Shown in pieces: positions 22,646 through 29,694 of a DNA stretch of 35,304 nt. How positions within the stretch are numbered: the stretch's first letter is position 1; each line of letters opens with the position of its first letter. The DNA comes from Actinomycetota bacterium. GTDB taxonomy: Bacteria; Actinomycetota; UBA4738; HRBIN12. The stretch spans positions 1 to 35,304 of the forward strand of contig DASQWI010000028.1 in the NCBI GenBank assembly GCA_035640355.1, given 5' to 3'. Both the position numbers and the translations under genes were made by a program. The notes beneath the pieces were generated by a model. The model did not search any database, was not told the origin of the DNA, and saw nothing but the letters and a program-made list of their open reading frames with translations.

Positions 22646-23464
22646 ATGGACCCCCGCCTGCCGGAACCACCGGGAAGCCCGCGGCTCCTTCGGGCCCGCG
22701 GAGTCGGCGAGATCCTCGTCGACGCGTTCGAGATCTACCGGCGCCACTGGCAGAACCTCATCGCGATCGTCGCCGTGGTCGTCGTCCCCCTCACGATCCT
22801 GCAGGTCGCGCTGGTCGACGCGTTCATCGACGACGTCCAAGTCCAGGAGCTTCCGGACGGAACAGTTCAGGTCACCGGCGAGGTTGGGTCGGCCGTCGCC
22901 GGCGGAATCGTCGTGGCCGTGGTGTTCACGCTCGCCTTCCTGGTCCTGACGGGCGCGGTGACGAGAGCGGCCGCCGGGACGTTTCTCGCCCGGGACCTGA
23001 CGATCGCCGAGACGTACCGCTACGGCTTCGCTCGACTCGGCTCGATCCTACTCGTCGCTGTACTCGTCGTCCTCGCGGTCGCCGCCGGCTTCATCTTGCT
23101 CATCATCCCGGGGTTCATCGTGCTCACGCGGCTGTGGGTGTCGATGCCCGCGGTCGTCATCGAGGACCGGCGGGGACGGGAAGCGCTCAAGCGGTCGTGG
23201 AGTCTGGTAACGGGCTACAGCTGGCCGGTGTTCGGCGCGATCATCGTCTCGGGTCTGCTCACCGGACTCTTCAGCGGCCTTTTGACGGCGGTGTTCCCCG
23301 ACAACCTCGCCGGGCAGGCGATCGGACAGTCGATCGCCACGGTCCTCACGACGCCGTACTCGGTCCTCGTCGGCATCCTGATCTACTTCAGCCTTCGGGT
23401 ACGCAAGGAGGGCTACGGGGTCGAGGATCTCGAACGAGACCTCGCGCGAACCGAGGTGACCTAG
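22646..23464 (+). CDS. Multi-pass membrane protein (YciC / GDPD-membrane-domain-like)
   Basis: A 272-residue integral membrane protein. The N-terminal amphipathic part GVGEILVDAFEIYRRHWQNLIAIVAVVVVPLTIL is typical of the uncharacterised family of glycerophosphodiester-phosphodiesterase membrane domains and YciC-like proteins. Helices continue at AVAGGIVVAVVFTLAFLVLTGAVTRAAAG, LGSILLVAVLVVLAVAAGFILLIIPGFIVLTRLWVSMPAVVIEDR (including the characteristic IPGxxxxxRxxxxxPxxxxE), VFGAIIVSGLLTGLFSGLL and VLTTPYSVLVGILIYFSLRVRKEG. About six transmembrane segments are expected. The function is not known. The ATG is 4 nt after the DUF2630 stop and no Shine-Dalgarno is visible. A TATCTT box 10 nt upstream might alternatively provide its own near-leaderless start. 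Confidence 0.82.
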   Translation: MDPRLPEPPGSPRLLRARGVGEILVDAFEIYRRHWQNLIAIVAVVVVPLTILQVALVDAFIDDVQVQELPDGTVQVTGEVGSAVAGGIVVAVVFTLAFLVLTGAVTRAAAGTFLARDLTIAETYRYGFARLGSILLVAVLVVLAVAAGFILLIIPGFIVLTRLWVSMPAVVIEDRRGREALKRSWSLVTGYSWPVFGAIIVSGLLTGLFSGLLTAVFPDNLAGQAIGQSIATVLTTPYSVLVGILIYFSLRVRKEGYGVEDLERDLARTEVT

Positions 23465-23480
23465 TCCCCTAGGCCCGCCT

Positions 23481-23503
23481 CGCCCGGTGGAGCCCGACGG
23501 GCG
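23481..23503. terminator. Possible hairpin between convergent genes
   Basis: CGCCCG (23481-23486) and CGGGCG (23498-23503) form a perfect 6-bp GC stem with an 11-nt loop, in the 51-nt gap between the converging membrane-protein and iron-sulfur-protein genes. There is no T-run. It could act as a weak bidirectional terminator. Confidence 0.3.
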
Positions 23504-23515
23504 CCGACAACCCCT

Positions 23516-24208
23516 TCAGCTCGGAACGGCTGGATCGATGAACCCGGTACGCTTGTGCCGGCCGTCGCAGAACGGCTTGTTGGCCGAGTTTCCGCACCGG
23601 CAGAGCGTCTGTCGGTTCCGCACCTCGTACGGCGTTCCGTCCTCCGAGACGACTGGGATGCCGCCCCGGAGCCAGTACGACGCGTTCGGCTCCACGCCGA
23701 TCGACGGCTCGAGCTCCGGCTCGACCAGCGTGTCGGGGTCGTCGTCCGTCGCGAACGCGAGCCGTCCCGACGGACACTGATGAACCATCGCCACGAACTC
23801 CCCCCGCGCATCGGGATCGTCCGCCTCGCCGGCGAGCGTCCATACCGTGGTGCGCAGGTTCGTGCAGAACCCCGCGTGCGTGCAGATCGTGCGGTCGTCG
23901 TAGAGCACGACGCCCTTCCCCTGCCACGGCTCGCGGCGTCGCGCGATCGGTCCCCTGTCGGCGACCTCCGTTCCATCGAACCCCAGGCGTTCGCACACGT
24001 GATCGCAGAACGGCTTCGTCTCCGACATGCCGCACCGGCAGAGCTCATACGTGTCCGGAGTATCGAAGTCTGGACCTTCGTCCCACGCGATCGGCTCGCC
24101 GTGCTCGGTCGTCACGATCGCGGTTCTGAGCAGCCGGATGTCGCCCTCGACGCGGTACGGGCCGCCGCGTTCGACGACGACGCGGCGTGCGGCTTGGGGT
24201 TCGGCCAT
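23516..24208 (-). CDS. Iron-sulfur protein with two CDGSH-type motifs flanking a 4Fe-4S-mono-cluster-like module
   Basis: A 230-residue protein with three Cys-rich modules. The first, at residues 57-72, is Cys57-x-Cys59-x8-Cys68-x3-Cys72. The last, at 203-218, is Cys203-x-Cys205-x8-Cys214-x3-His218, the standard three-Cys/one-His CDGSH pattern that binds a 2Fe-2S cluster. In the first module the ligand-His position is Cys72 (CDHVC instead of CDGxH), with a His at 70. Between them, TICTHAGFC (Cys109, Cys115) and HQCPSG (Cys145) resemble the Fer4_19 single-cluster domain that often accompanies CDGSH motifs in bacteria. It is presumably a cytosolic electron carrier or redox sensor. The gene starts 11 nt after the MFS stop and is the last member of an arsR-MFS operon. 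There is no close Shine-Dalgarno, and coupling is likely. Confidence 0.88.
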   Translation of the reverse strand: MAEPQAARRVVVERGGPYRVEGDIRLLRTAIVTTEHGEPIAWDEGPDFDTPDTYELCRCGMSETKPFCDHVCERLGFDGTEVADRGPIARRREPWQGKGVVLYDDRTICTHAGFCTNLRTTVWTLAGEADDPDARGEFVAMVHQCPSGRLAFATDDDPDTLVEPELEPSIGVEPNASYWLRGGIPVVSEDGTPYEVRNRQTLCRCGNSANKPFCDGRHKRTGFIDPAVPS

Positions 24209-24219
24209 GACCGCCGAGT

Positions 24220-25452
24220 CTACGCGGCCTCCGTCGAGACCAGTTCCGGCCGGCGGTCGAGGTCACGGAGGGCGGTGCTGAACCGTGCTCCGACGGTGAT
24301 CGTGAGATATGCGGCGCCGCTGAAAAGGAGGGTCGCGCGAAGACCGATGGCCTCGATCACGGCGCCCGCGACCAGAACCCCGAGTGGGATCGCCACCCAC
24401 GCGGCGGCCTGCGTCACGCCGAACACGCGACCCCGCATCCAGGCCGGCACGCGCTCCATGAACACCGTGTCGATCACCGGGTTCAGCGGCCCAGAAGCGA
24501 GGCCCGAGATCGTCTTCGCGACGAGCAACACCGCCAGCGGCGGGAAGAACGCGGCGACGGGGAACGACAGGGTGACCAAGATGAACCCCCACGTGAACAC
24601 GGCTCGGCGCGACAACCGGTGCCCGACCGCCGCGAACGCCAGCGCGCCGAGCACCGAGCCCGCGCCGCCCGCCGCCGTCATGAGTCCGAGGCTGAGCGCG
24701 CTCTCGTAGATGTCGTGAGCGAGGACCGGGAGCGCGATCATGGCCACGGCGTCGAACAGGTTCGTCAGGCTCACGATGAAGACCAGCACGGCGAGGGTGC
24801 GGTCGGCACGCAGGAACGCGTAGCCCTCGCGGAGCTCTCGGCGGTACGACGTCTTCCTCGGCTCGCGTACGACGGCCGGTCGGGGAACGCCCACCGCGAC
24901 GAGCGCCGCCGACACGAGGAACGAAGCGGCGTCGATCCATAGGACGTTCGTCGCTCCGGTCGCCGCGATGAGAACGCCGGCGAGGGGCGCGCCGGCGAGG
25001 CGAGCGAACCGTTCGACAACCGCGGTCGACCCGGTTGCCCGCTCGAAGCTCCATCCGGCGCTCGCGGCGACGTCGGGCAACAACGCCGCGCGAGCCGTTC
25101 CGCCGGGCGCGTCGAGCAGGCCACCCAGGAACACCAGCACGACGAGCTGCCAGAACTCGAGCCCCACCGTCGAGTGCAGCAGCGGGATTGCGGCCACGGC
25201 CACCGAGCTCGCGAGGTCCGCGACGATGCTCGTCCGGCGGTAGCCGAGACGGTCGACGAGCGCCCCGCCGAACAGACCCGAGAGGACGACCGGGAGCAGT
25301 CCGGCAAACGCCGTGATGCCCGTCTTCGTTGCGCTTCCGGTCGTCTGGAGCACGAACCACGGGATGGCGACCAGCGCGGCGACGTTTCCCGTTAGCGAGA
25401 CGGCGTTGGCCGCGAACAGGGCGAGAAGCGGCGCGCGTCCGCGCGCCTTCAA
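24220..25452 (-). CDS. MFS transporter, DHA3-type exporter
   Basis: A 410-residue, 12-helix major facilitator of the DHA3/MefA-like type, related to macrolide and enterobactin exporters. It opens LLALFAANAVSLTGNVAALVAIPWFVLQTTGSATKTG. GLFGGALVDRLGYRRTSIVADL contains motif A (G-x3-D-R-x-G-x-R-R). The sixth-helix/loop region carries RELREGYAFLRADRTL, characteristic of the family, and the late motif VPAWMRGRVFGVTQAAAW is typical of DHA3. The start is TTG at 25452 and overlaps the TGA of the regulator gene (TTGA), so translation is coupled to it. Control by the ArsR-family protein encoded upstream points to an inducible efflux role. The ligand cannot be inferred. Confidence 0.9.
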   Translation of the reverse strand: MKARGRAPLLALFAANAVSLTGNVAALVAIPWFVLQTTGSATKTGITAFAGLLPVVLSGLFGGALVDRLGYRRTSIVADLASSVAVAAIPLLHSTVGLEFWQLVVLVFLGGLLDAPGGTARAALLPDVAASAGWSFERATGSTAVVERFARLAGAPLAGVLIAATGATNVLWIDAASFLVSAALVAVGVPRPAVVREPRKTSYRRELREGYAFLRADRTLAVLVFIVSLTNLFDAVAMIALPVLAHDIYESALSLGLMTAAGGAGSVLGALAFAAVGHRLSRRAVFTWGFILVTLSFPVAAFFPPLAVLLVAKTISGLASGPLNPVIDTVFMERVPAWMRGRVFGVTQAAAWVAIPLGVLVAGAVIEAIGLRATLLFSGAAYLTITVGARFSTALRDLDRRPELVSTEAA

Positions 25453-26024
25453 TTCGTCCCCCGGCGCCGTGGGTACAGGTGGACGACGGCGGCGACGCGT
25501 TCCGAACCCGGATGGCGCCCGGCGCGGCGGCGCGCGATCACCTCGTGCAGCTCATCGCGAAGCTCGCGCAGCTCCTTGGGCGTGAGCTCGAGGATCCAGT
25601 CGCTCATGTCGGCGGCGTCCACCCATTCGGCGGGCCACGTGTGGGTGCTGGTGACCCACTCCATCGCGTGGTTCGCCTGCGCTCGGACGATCTCGCGGCC
25701 GAAGGCCTGCTCGGCGGCGACGCGCTCCGGGGAGTCGAGGAACTCGACCGTCGACCAGCTCGTCCGCTCGTGGGACGAGCGCCACCACCGTTCCTTGCCG
25801 TCTCGGGCAAGATCGGGGGCCTCTTCGATGAATCCCCGATCGGAGAGCTGACGAAGGTGGTAGCTGGCAAGCGCCGGGGACACGCCGAGTCGTTCAGCCA
25901 GCGCCGTGGCCGTCGCCGGGCCGTCGGCCCGCAGGAGACCCAGCAGGCGCAGGCGCAGCGGATGGGCGAGCGCCCGCATCTGGGCCGGCTCGGTGAGCCG
26001 GAGTGTGCTCGGTTCGGGCGCCAT
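25449..26024 (-). CDS. ArsR-family (HTH_20) transcriptional regulator
   Basis: A 191-residue regulator with an N-terminal winged helix: MRALAHPLRLRLLGLLRADGPATATALAERLGVSPALASYHLRQLSDRGFIEEA, in which the recognition helix is ALASYHLRQL. A 100-residue C-terminal part (WWRSSHERTSWSTVEFLDSPERVAAEQAFGREIV...) is typical of the larger ArsR-like regulators that bind organic ligands rather than metals; the CVC-type metal motif is absent. The ATG at 26024 is preferred to longer readings because it gives the usual short N-terminus. A perfect palindrome begins 2 nt upstream of the A of this ATG and covers its ribosome-binding region, indicating autorepression. The last codons overlap the downstream MFS gene. 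It very probably controls the whole regulator-MFS-CDGSH operon. Confidence 0.9.
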   Translation of the reverse strand: MAPEPSTLRLTEPAQMRALAHPLRLRLLGLLRADGPATATALAERLGVSPALASYHLRQLSDRGFIEEAPDLARDGKERWWRSSHERTSWSTVEFLDSPERVAAEQAFGREIVRAQANHAMEWVTSTHTWPAEWVDAADMSDWILELTPKELRELRDELHEVIARRRAGRHPGSERVAAVVHLYPRRRGTN

Positions 26025-26025
26025 G

Positions 26026-26045
26026 TTCGAAAGGATACTTTCGAA
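26026..26045. promoter_or_regulatory. Perfect palindromic operator at the arsR start
   Basis: TTCGAAAG-GATA-CTTTCGAA is a perfect 8-bp inverted repeat with a 4-nt spacer. It lies directly upstream of the regulator's ATG (26024), over the position of its Shine-Dalgarno. The size and symmetry fit ArsR-family operators, so binding should block both transcription and initiation. It is also 104 nt upstream of the divergent SpoIID-type gene and could affect that promoter. Confidence 0.65.
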
Positions 26046-26135
26046 AGGGTCGTTTCGCAACCGTAACGCGTTTTTCGCGGCCACGAGCCCGTCGGGGGTT
26101 CCAGGGGTTCCAGTCCTGCCCGAGAGCCTCGTTGG

Positions 26136-26141
26136 TAGCGT
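26136..26141 (+). promoter_or_regulatory. Putative -10 box before the SpoIID/LytB lipoprotein gene
   Basis: TAGCGT is followed by exactly 7 nt and then the GTG at 26149, the spacing of a leaderless transcript. There is no Shine-Dalgarno. A -35 hexamer is not evident. Confidence 0.35.
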
Positions 26142-26148
26142 GGGCACC

Positions 26149-27495
26149 GTGGTCGTGCGGAAGCGCCCGCTCGTCGCCGCCACCCTGGCGATCCTCGTGC
26201 TCGCGGCGTGTGGCCAACCCGGTCCGGCGGATCGGACGAGGCGAACACCGGGTTCGACGTCGAGCGCGAGCCAGCCCTCAGCGTCTGTCGACTCGTCGGG
26301 CTCGCCGTCGCCGAACGCGCGCGCCCCGATGGACCCAGATTCCGTTCGAATCGCGGCGCCCGGGGGCGGTTCGCTGCTCCTCCGAGGCGGATACCCCCAC
26401 GTCGCCTCTCCGTGCATCGATCCCGAACCGAGGCGATTGCTCGCTCGCTATCCCGGCACGCTCCTGGTGCGTCGATCCGACGACGGAACGCTGAGGCTGG
26501 TCGTCACGCTGCCGTTCCAGGAGTACCTCCAGGGCATCGCCGAGGTACCGCCGTCCTGGCCGGGCGAGGCACTCAAGGCGCAGGCCATCGCGGCGCGGAG
26601 CTACGCATTGGCGACGACCGGGTGGAGCGGGCAAGAGGGTGAGACGCTCGACACACCGATCTGTGCGACGACCGCCTGTCAGGTGTACCGAGGCATCCCC
26701 GTTCCGTTCGAGCCGAACGTTCGGCGCTGGTACCGAGCCGTTCGCCAGACCGCCGGTCTAGTCCTGCTCTTCGAGGGACGACCGGCCACGACGGTGTACT
26801 TCTCAACCTCGAACGGACAGACGTACGGCAACGAGGACGTGTTCGGCAGCTCGCCGCTCCCCTATCTCCGCCCGGTCGTCGAGAACGACGACGGTGCCTC
26901 GCCGACGTCGAGGTGGCGCGTTCGCCTGCCCTTCGACGATGTCGCGACGTTCCTTGCGGCTGCGGGCGATTGGCCCCGGTCACGTCCGGTCACGGACGTG
27001 CGGTTCCGTGACGGCAGGTTCGTCGTCTCGAGCCACGCCCGGACGCGGTCGATCGAGTCCAGCACGTTCCGCGAGGGGATCAACGCGTGGGCGCCGTGCC
27101 TGGAACCCGCCAACTATCCGCCGCCGAGCAGGTTCGGCTCGCCCCTTCCGACGACGATCCCGTCTCGATGGCTGAGCGCGTCCTCCGAGCGCGGCGCGTT
27201 GATCATCTCGGGGCGCGGCTGGGGCCACGGCGCTGGGATGGTGCAGTGGGGCGCGTACGGCAAGGCGCGGCGGGGCCTGTCGGCCGCCGATATCCTCGCT
27301 TTCTACTACGGAGGGTTGCGCCCCGAGGCCTATCCGCAGCCGGGGCGGATCCACGTCCAGGTCGCCGAGGGCATCACCGAGCTCCGCGCCGTTCCGTCCG
27401 ATGTCGGGGCCACGGTCGACGGCCGTGAGGTCGGCCTGGCCCGGATCTCCGTCGCCGGCGGCGAATCCCTGCAGGTCGAGGTGGAACCGCGATAG
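26149..27495 (+). CDS. SpoIID/LytB-domain lipoprotein
   Basis: A 448-residue exported protein. The N-terminus VVVRKRPLVAATLAILVLAAC is a lipoprotein signal with Cys21 as the lipidation site, followed by a Ser/Pro/Thr-rich linker to about residue 65. The SpoIID domain has its hallmark TLPFQEYLQGIAEVPPSWP then GEALKAQAIAARSYALA, including the Glu of AEVP that corresponds to the proposed catalytic Glu, and the closing GRGWGHGAGMVQWGAYGKA with AADILAFYYGG. The family acts on peptidoglycan glycan strands (lytic transglycosylase or amidase enhancer). Outside sporulation such proteins are common in Actinomycetota and presumably remodel the wall. Start candidates in frame are GTG 26140, 26149 and 26155; 26149 is chosen for the spacing to TAGCGT and the signal-peptide length. 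Divergent from the arsR operon. Confidence 0.9.
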   Translation: MVVRKRPLVAATLAILVLAACGQPGPADRTRRTPGSTSSASQPSASVDSSGSPSPNARAPMDPDSVRIAAPGGGSLLLRGGYPHVASPCIDPEPRRLLARYPGTLLVRRSDDGTLRLVVTLPFQEYLQGIAEVPPSWPGEALKAQAIAARSYALATTGWSGQEGETLDTPICATTACQVYRGIPVPFEPNVRRWYRAVRQTAGLVLLFEGRPATTVYFSTSNGQTYGNEDVFGSSPLPYLRPVVENDDGASPTSRWRVRLPFDDVATFLAAAGDWPRSRPVTDVRFRDGRFVVSSHARTRSIESSTFREGINAWAPCLEPANYPPPSRFGSPLPTTIPSRWLSASSERGALIISGRGWGHGAGMVQWGAYGKARRGLSAADILAFYYGGLRPEAYPQPGRIHVQVAEGITELRAVPSDVGATVDGREVGLARISVAGGESLQVEVEPR

Positions 27496-27546
27496 ACCCC
27501 GAATTCCGACGAGATGAACCCGGCACCGACCGAAAGGAGCCCAGAG

Positions 27547-28296
27547 ATGGCCCATCCGTTCGAGCTCACCAATGAGTTCCAGGTCGATGCCACCCCAGAA
27601 GAGGTGTGGGACGCGATCGCCACCGGTCCAGGCGTCGACGCCTGGTTCATGGGTCGCAACGAGATCGAGCCGCGGGAGGGCGGCACCGTTCGCACGATCA
27701 TGCGAGGCGGAACGGAGGAGGGGACGGTCCAGGCCTGGGAGCCGCCGAATCGGCTCGCCTACCGCACCCCTGAAGGTCCGGACGGCGCGCTCCACGCGTT
27801 CGAGTACATCGTCGAGGGGCGCGGGAAGGGCAGCACCGTCGTCCGCTGGGTGCACAGCGGCTTCCTCGGCGAGAACTGGGAGAGCGAGTACGAGGGCCTT
27901 TCCGAGGGCGACCCGATGTACTTCGACAAGCTCCGCGTGTACCTCACGTACTTCCGCGGCCGCACGGCGACGCCCGTCGAGGCGTTCGGTCCGGCAGTGC
28001 CCGACCGTGACCATGCCTGGACCACCCTCCACCGCGCCCTGGGGCTGCAGAGCACACCCTCGCTCGGCGATCGCGTGCGCCTGACGCCCGAGGGACTCCC
28101 GGTTCTCGACGGCGTCGTCGACTGGCTGTCGCGCGACTTCCTCGGCGTGCGCACCGACGACGGCATCTACCGGTTCATGCACATCGCCGCGTTCGGCGGC
28201 ATCACTGGAGTCGGCCACCACGTCTTCGACGATGCACTCGACCAGAAGGAAGCCGAGGAGGCATGGGGCGTCTGGCTGGAGAAGGTCTTCAGCTAG
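27547..28296 (+). CDS. SRPBCC (AHSA1-like) domain protein
   Basis: A 249-residue protein. Residues 1-140 form a START/AHSA1-type hydrophobic-pocket domain: FELTNEFQVDATPEEVWDAIATGPGVDAWFMG at the N-terminus, the strand pair GGTVRTIMRGGTEEGTVQAWEPPNRLAYRT, and STVVRWVHSGFLGENWESEYEGL with the C-terminal helix. The last 100 residues (LGLQSTPSLGDRVRL...HHVFDDALDQKEAEEAWGVWLEKVFS) are not explained by the usual single-domain length of about 150. They could be a second, degenerate module. It probably binds a small hydrophobic ligand in the cytosol. ATG 27547 is preferred to an upstream in-frame ATG at 27514 because GAAAGGAG precedes it by about 8 nt. The cyclase gene starts 33 nt after its stop. 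Confidence 0.85.
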   Translation: MAHPFELTNEFQVDATPEEVWDAIATGPGVDAWFMGRNEIEPREGGTVRTIMRGGTEEGTVQAWEPPNRLAYRTPEGPDGALHAFEYIVEGRGKGSTVVRWVHSGFLGENWESEYEGLSEGDPMYFDKLRVYLTYFRGRTATPVEAFGPAVPDRDHAWTTLHRALGLQSTPSLGDRVRLTPEGLPVLDGVVDWLSRDFLGVRTDDGIYRFMHIAAFGGITGVGHHVFDDALDQKEAEEAWGVWLEKVFS

Positions 28297-28329
28297 GGTT
28301 CACACCTGCACGAGGAGGACGTTCCGGTT

Positions 28330-29151
28330 TTGAGCGAGGAACCCGTAGCCGAACGCGACCTTGAGCGAGCCGGGATCGGGGAACTCCTTAAGGCGCACGC
28401 GCCCCCCGACTGGGAGAAGCGCTTTCGACGCGACGACCTGCTCGACGCGATCATCGACGGCGAGCCGTTGCAGATGTTCGTCATGGCCGCCGACATCCGA
28501 GAGTCCACCATGCTGATGAAGGAGGCCGTCCGGTTCGAACGCTTCGCGTTCATCATGGACAAGTTCGTAACGGCCGTTCGCCGCGGCATCGGATCTCCAG
28601 GCGGTTGGTTCGACAAGTTCACCGGGGACGGATTCCTCGCCTATTGGATAGTGCAGACGGCGCCCGAGGACGAGTACGACGAGGCGTTCGTCCAGGCGGC
28701 GGGGAACATCGTGCATACCGCTCAGTCTTTGATCGATTTCTTCCACAGGCGCGTGCTCGAGGACTTTCGAAACAACTCGCGAAACCTCTCCGGTGGGGTC
28801 GGGCTGTCGATGGGCCTCGACGCCGGGCCGGGCTACCTCGTGCAGATCGGCGGCGAGCTCACCGTCGTCGGCCCGCCCGTCGTCGGCGCGGTGCGCATGG
28901 TGAACGCCGCGATCCGGCCGCGCGAGATCATGGCCAACATCTTCCTCGGCGAACGCCTTCGAGCGGAGCAGAACGGGGTGTACGCAGGGCTAGGCGTGAC
29001 CGTGACGCGAGAGCACCGCCCGACGAAGGAGTATCCGCGCGGCCAAGAGGTGTACGCGCTCACGTTCGAACACGAGACGCCGGACGAGGCGGTGGAGCCG
29101 GCGGAGGGCGAGCGCGTCGACGCCCGCCCTCGCGAGGGCTCGGAACGCTGA
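28330..29151 (+). CDS. Stand-alone class III adenylate/guanylate cyclase-domain protein
   Basis: A 273-residue protein whose centre matches class III nucleotide cyclases. VMAADIREST (about residue 55) carries the first metal Asp. WFDKFTGDGFLAYW (about 98-111) has the second metal Asp in GDG and a Lys in the purine-specifying region. GVGLSMGLDAGPGYLVQIGG and LTVVGPPVVGAVRMVNAAIRP correspond to the late core, including the Asn and Arg of the VNxAxR-type transition-state element. No transmembrane helix, HAMP or other sensor is attached, and the acidic C-terminal tail of about 30 residues is probably disordered. It would make cAMP or cGMP in the cytosol if active. The start is TTG at 28330, 8 nt after GAGGAGGACG. 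It probably shares a transcript with the SRPBCC gene. Confidence 0.82.
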   Translation: MSEEPVAERDLERAGIGELLKAHAPPDWEKRFRRDDLLDAIIDGEPLQMFVMAADIRESTMLMKEAVRFERFAFIMDKFVTAVRRGIGSPGGWFDKFTGDGFLAYWIVQTAPEDEYDEAFVQAAGNIVHTAQSLIDFFHRRVLEDFRNNSRNLSGGVGLSMGLDAGPGYLVQIGGELTVVGPPVVGAVRMVNAAIRPREIMANIFLGERLRAEQNGVYAGLGVTVTREHRPTKEYPRGQEVYALTFEHETPDEAVEPAEGERVDARPREGSER

Positions 29152-29166
29152 GCCCCGACGGCGGGA

Positions 29167-29520
29167 CTACATCGGCGTGATGAGCTGGAAGTAGTTGTCG
29201 TCCGGGTCGGCGAACGTGGCGATCAACATCTCGGGGGCCTCGCCCGGGCTGTACGGCTCCTGCACGACCGTCGCCCCCGCGTCCCGCAGCTTGTCGAACT
29301 CGCCCTTGACGTCGGTGGTCTCGATGTTCCAGATCACGCGACCGGGTTGCGCGTTCTTCCCCTTCACCTGGTCGTGCGGACCGACGGTGACGGAACCGGT
29401 GCCGATCTGCCACCCCACGAAGTCACCGCCCCCCCACCCGGGGTCGCCGAACAACTTGGTGTAGTAGTCGATCAGACGCCTCGGATCCTCTGATCCGATC
29501 AGGATGCCGTTCAGGTTCAT
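29167..29520 (-). CDS. VOC (glyoxalase/bleomycin-resistance) family protein
   Basis: A 117-residue single VOC module: an opening GILIGSEDPRRLIDYYTKLFGDPGW, a middle GWQIGTGSVTVGPHDQVKG, the second unit VIWNIETTDVKGEFDKLRDAGATVVQEPYSPGE, and a C-terminal ATFADPDDNYFQLITPM. The usual metal-ligand Glu near the end (NxFxLxE) reads Gln in YFQL, so metal binding may be absent or altered. The function is unknown; it is a relative of small-molecule-modifying enzymes or binders. The ATG at 29520 has GAAGGAGG 5 nt upstream, a strong Shine-Dalgarno, so the much longer reading frame extending to 30819 is not real. It converges with the cyclase gene at 15 nt. Confidence 0.9.
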   Translation of the reverse strand: MNLNGILIGSEDPRRLIDYYTKLFGDPGWGGGDFVGWQIGTGSVTVGPHDQVKGKNAQPGRVIWNIETTDVKGEFDKLRDAGATVVQEPYSPGEAPEMLIATFADPDDNYFQLITPM

Positions 29521-29694
29521 CTCGCCTCCTTCAGGTCGTCGCCTATATCTAGACGATCCGATGGCCGGTTTGTCATCTCCGCAGGTCGTCCCCGGGGCAG
29601 ACCGGGACTGCGACACGAGGATTGGGTCGCGGCGAAATGGGTATCGCTCCGCCGAGCGCGTCATGGATTTCGCGCGTCCGCGAGGGGGTTCGTG

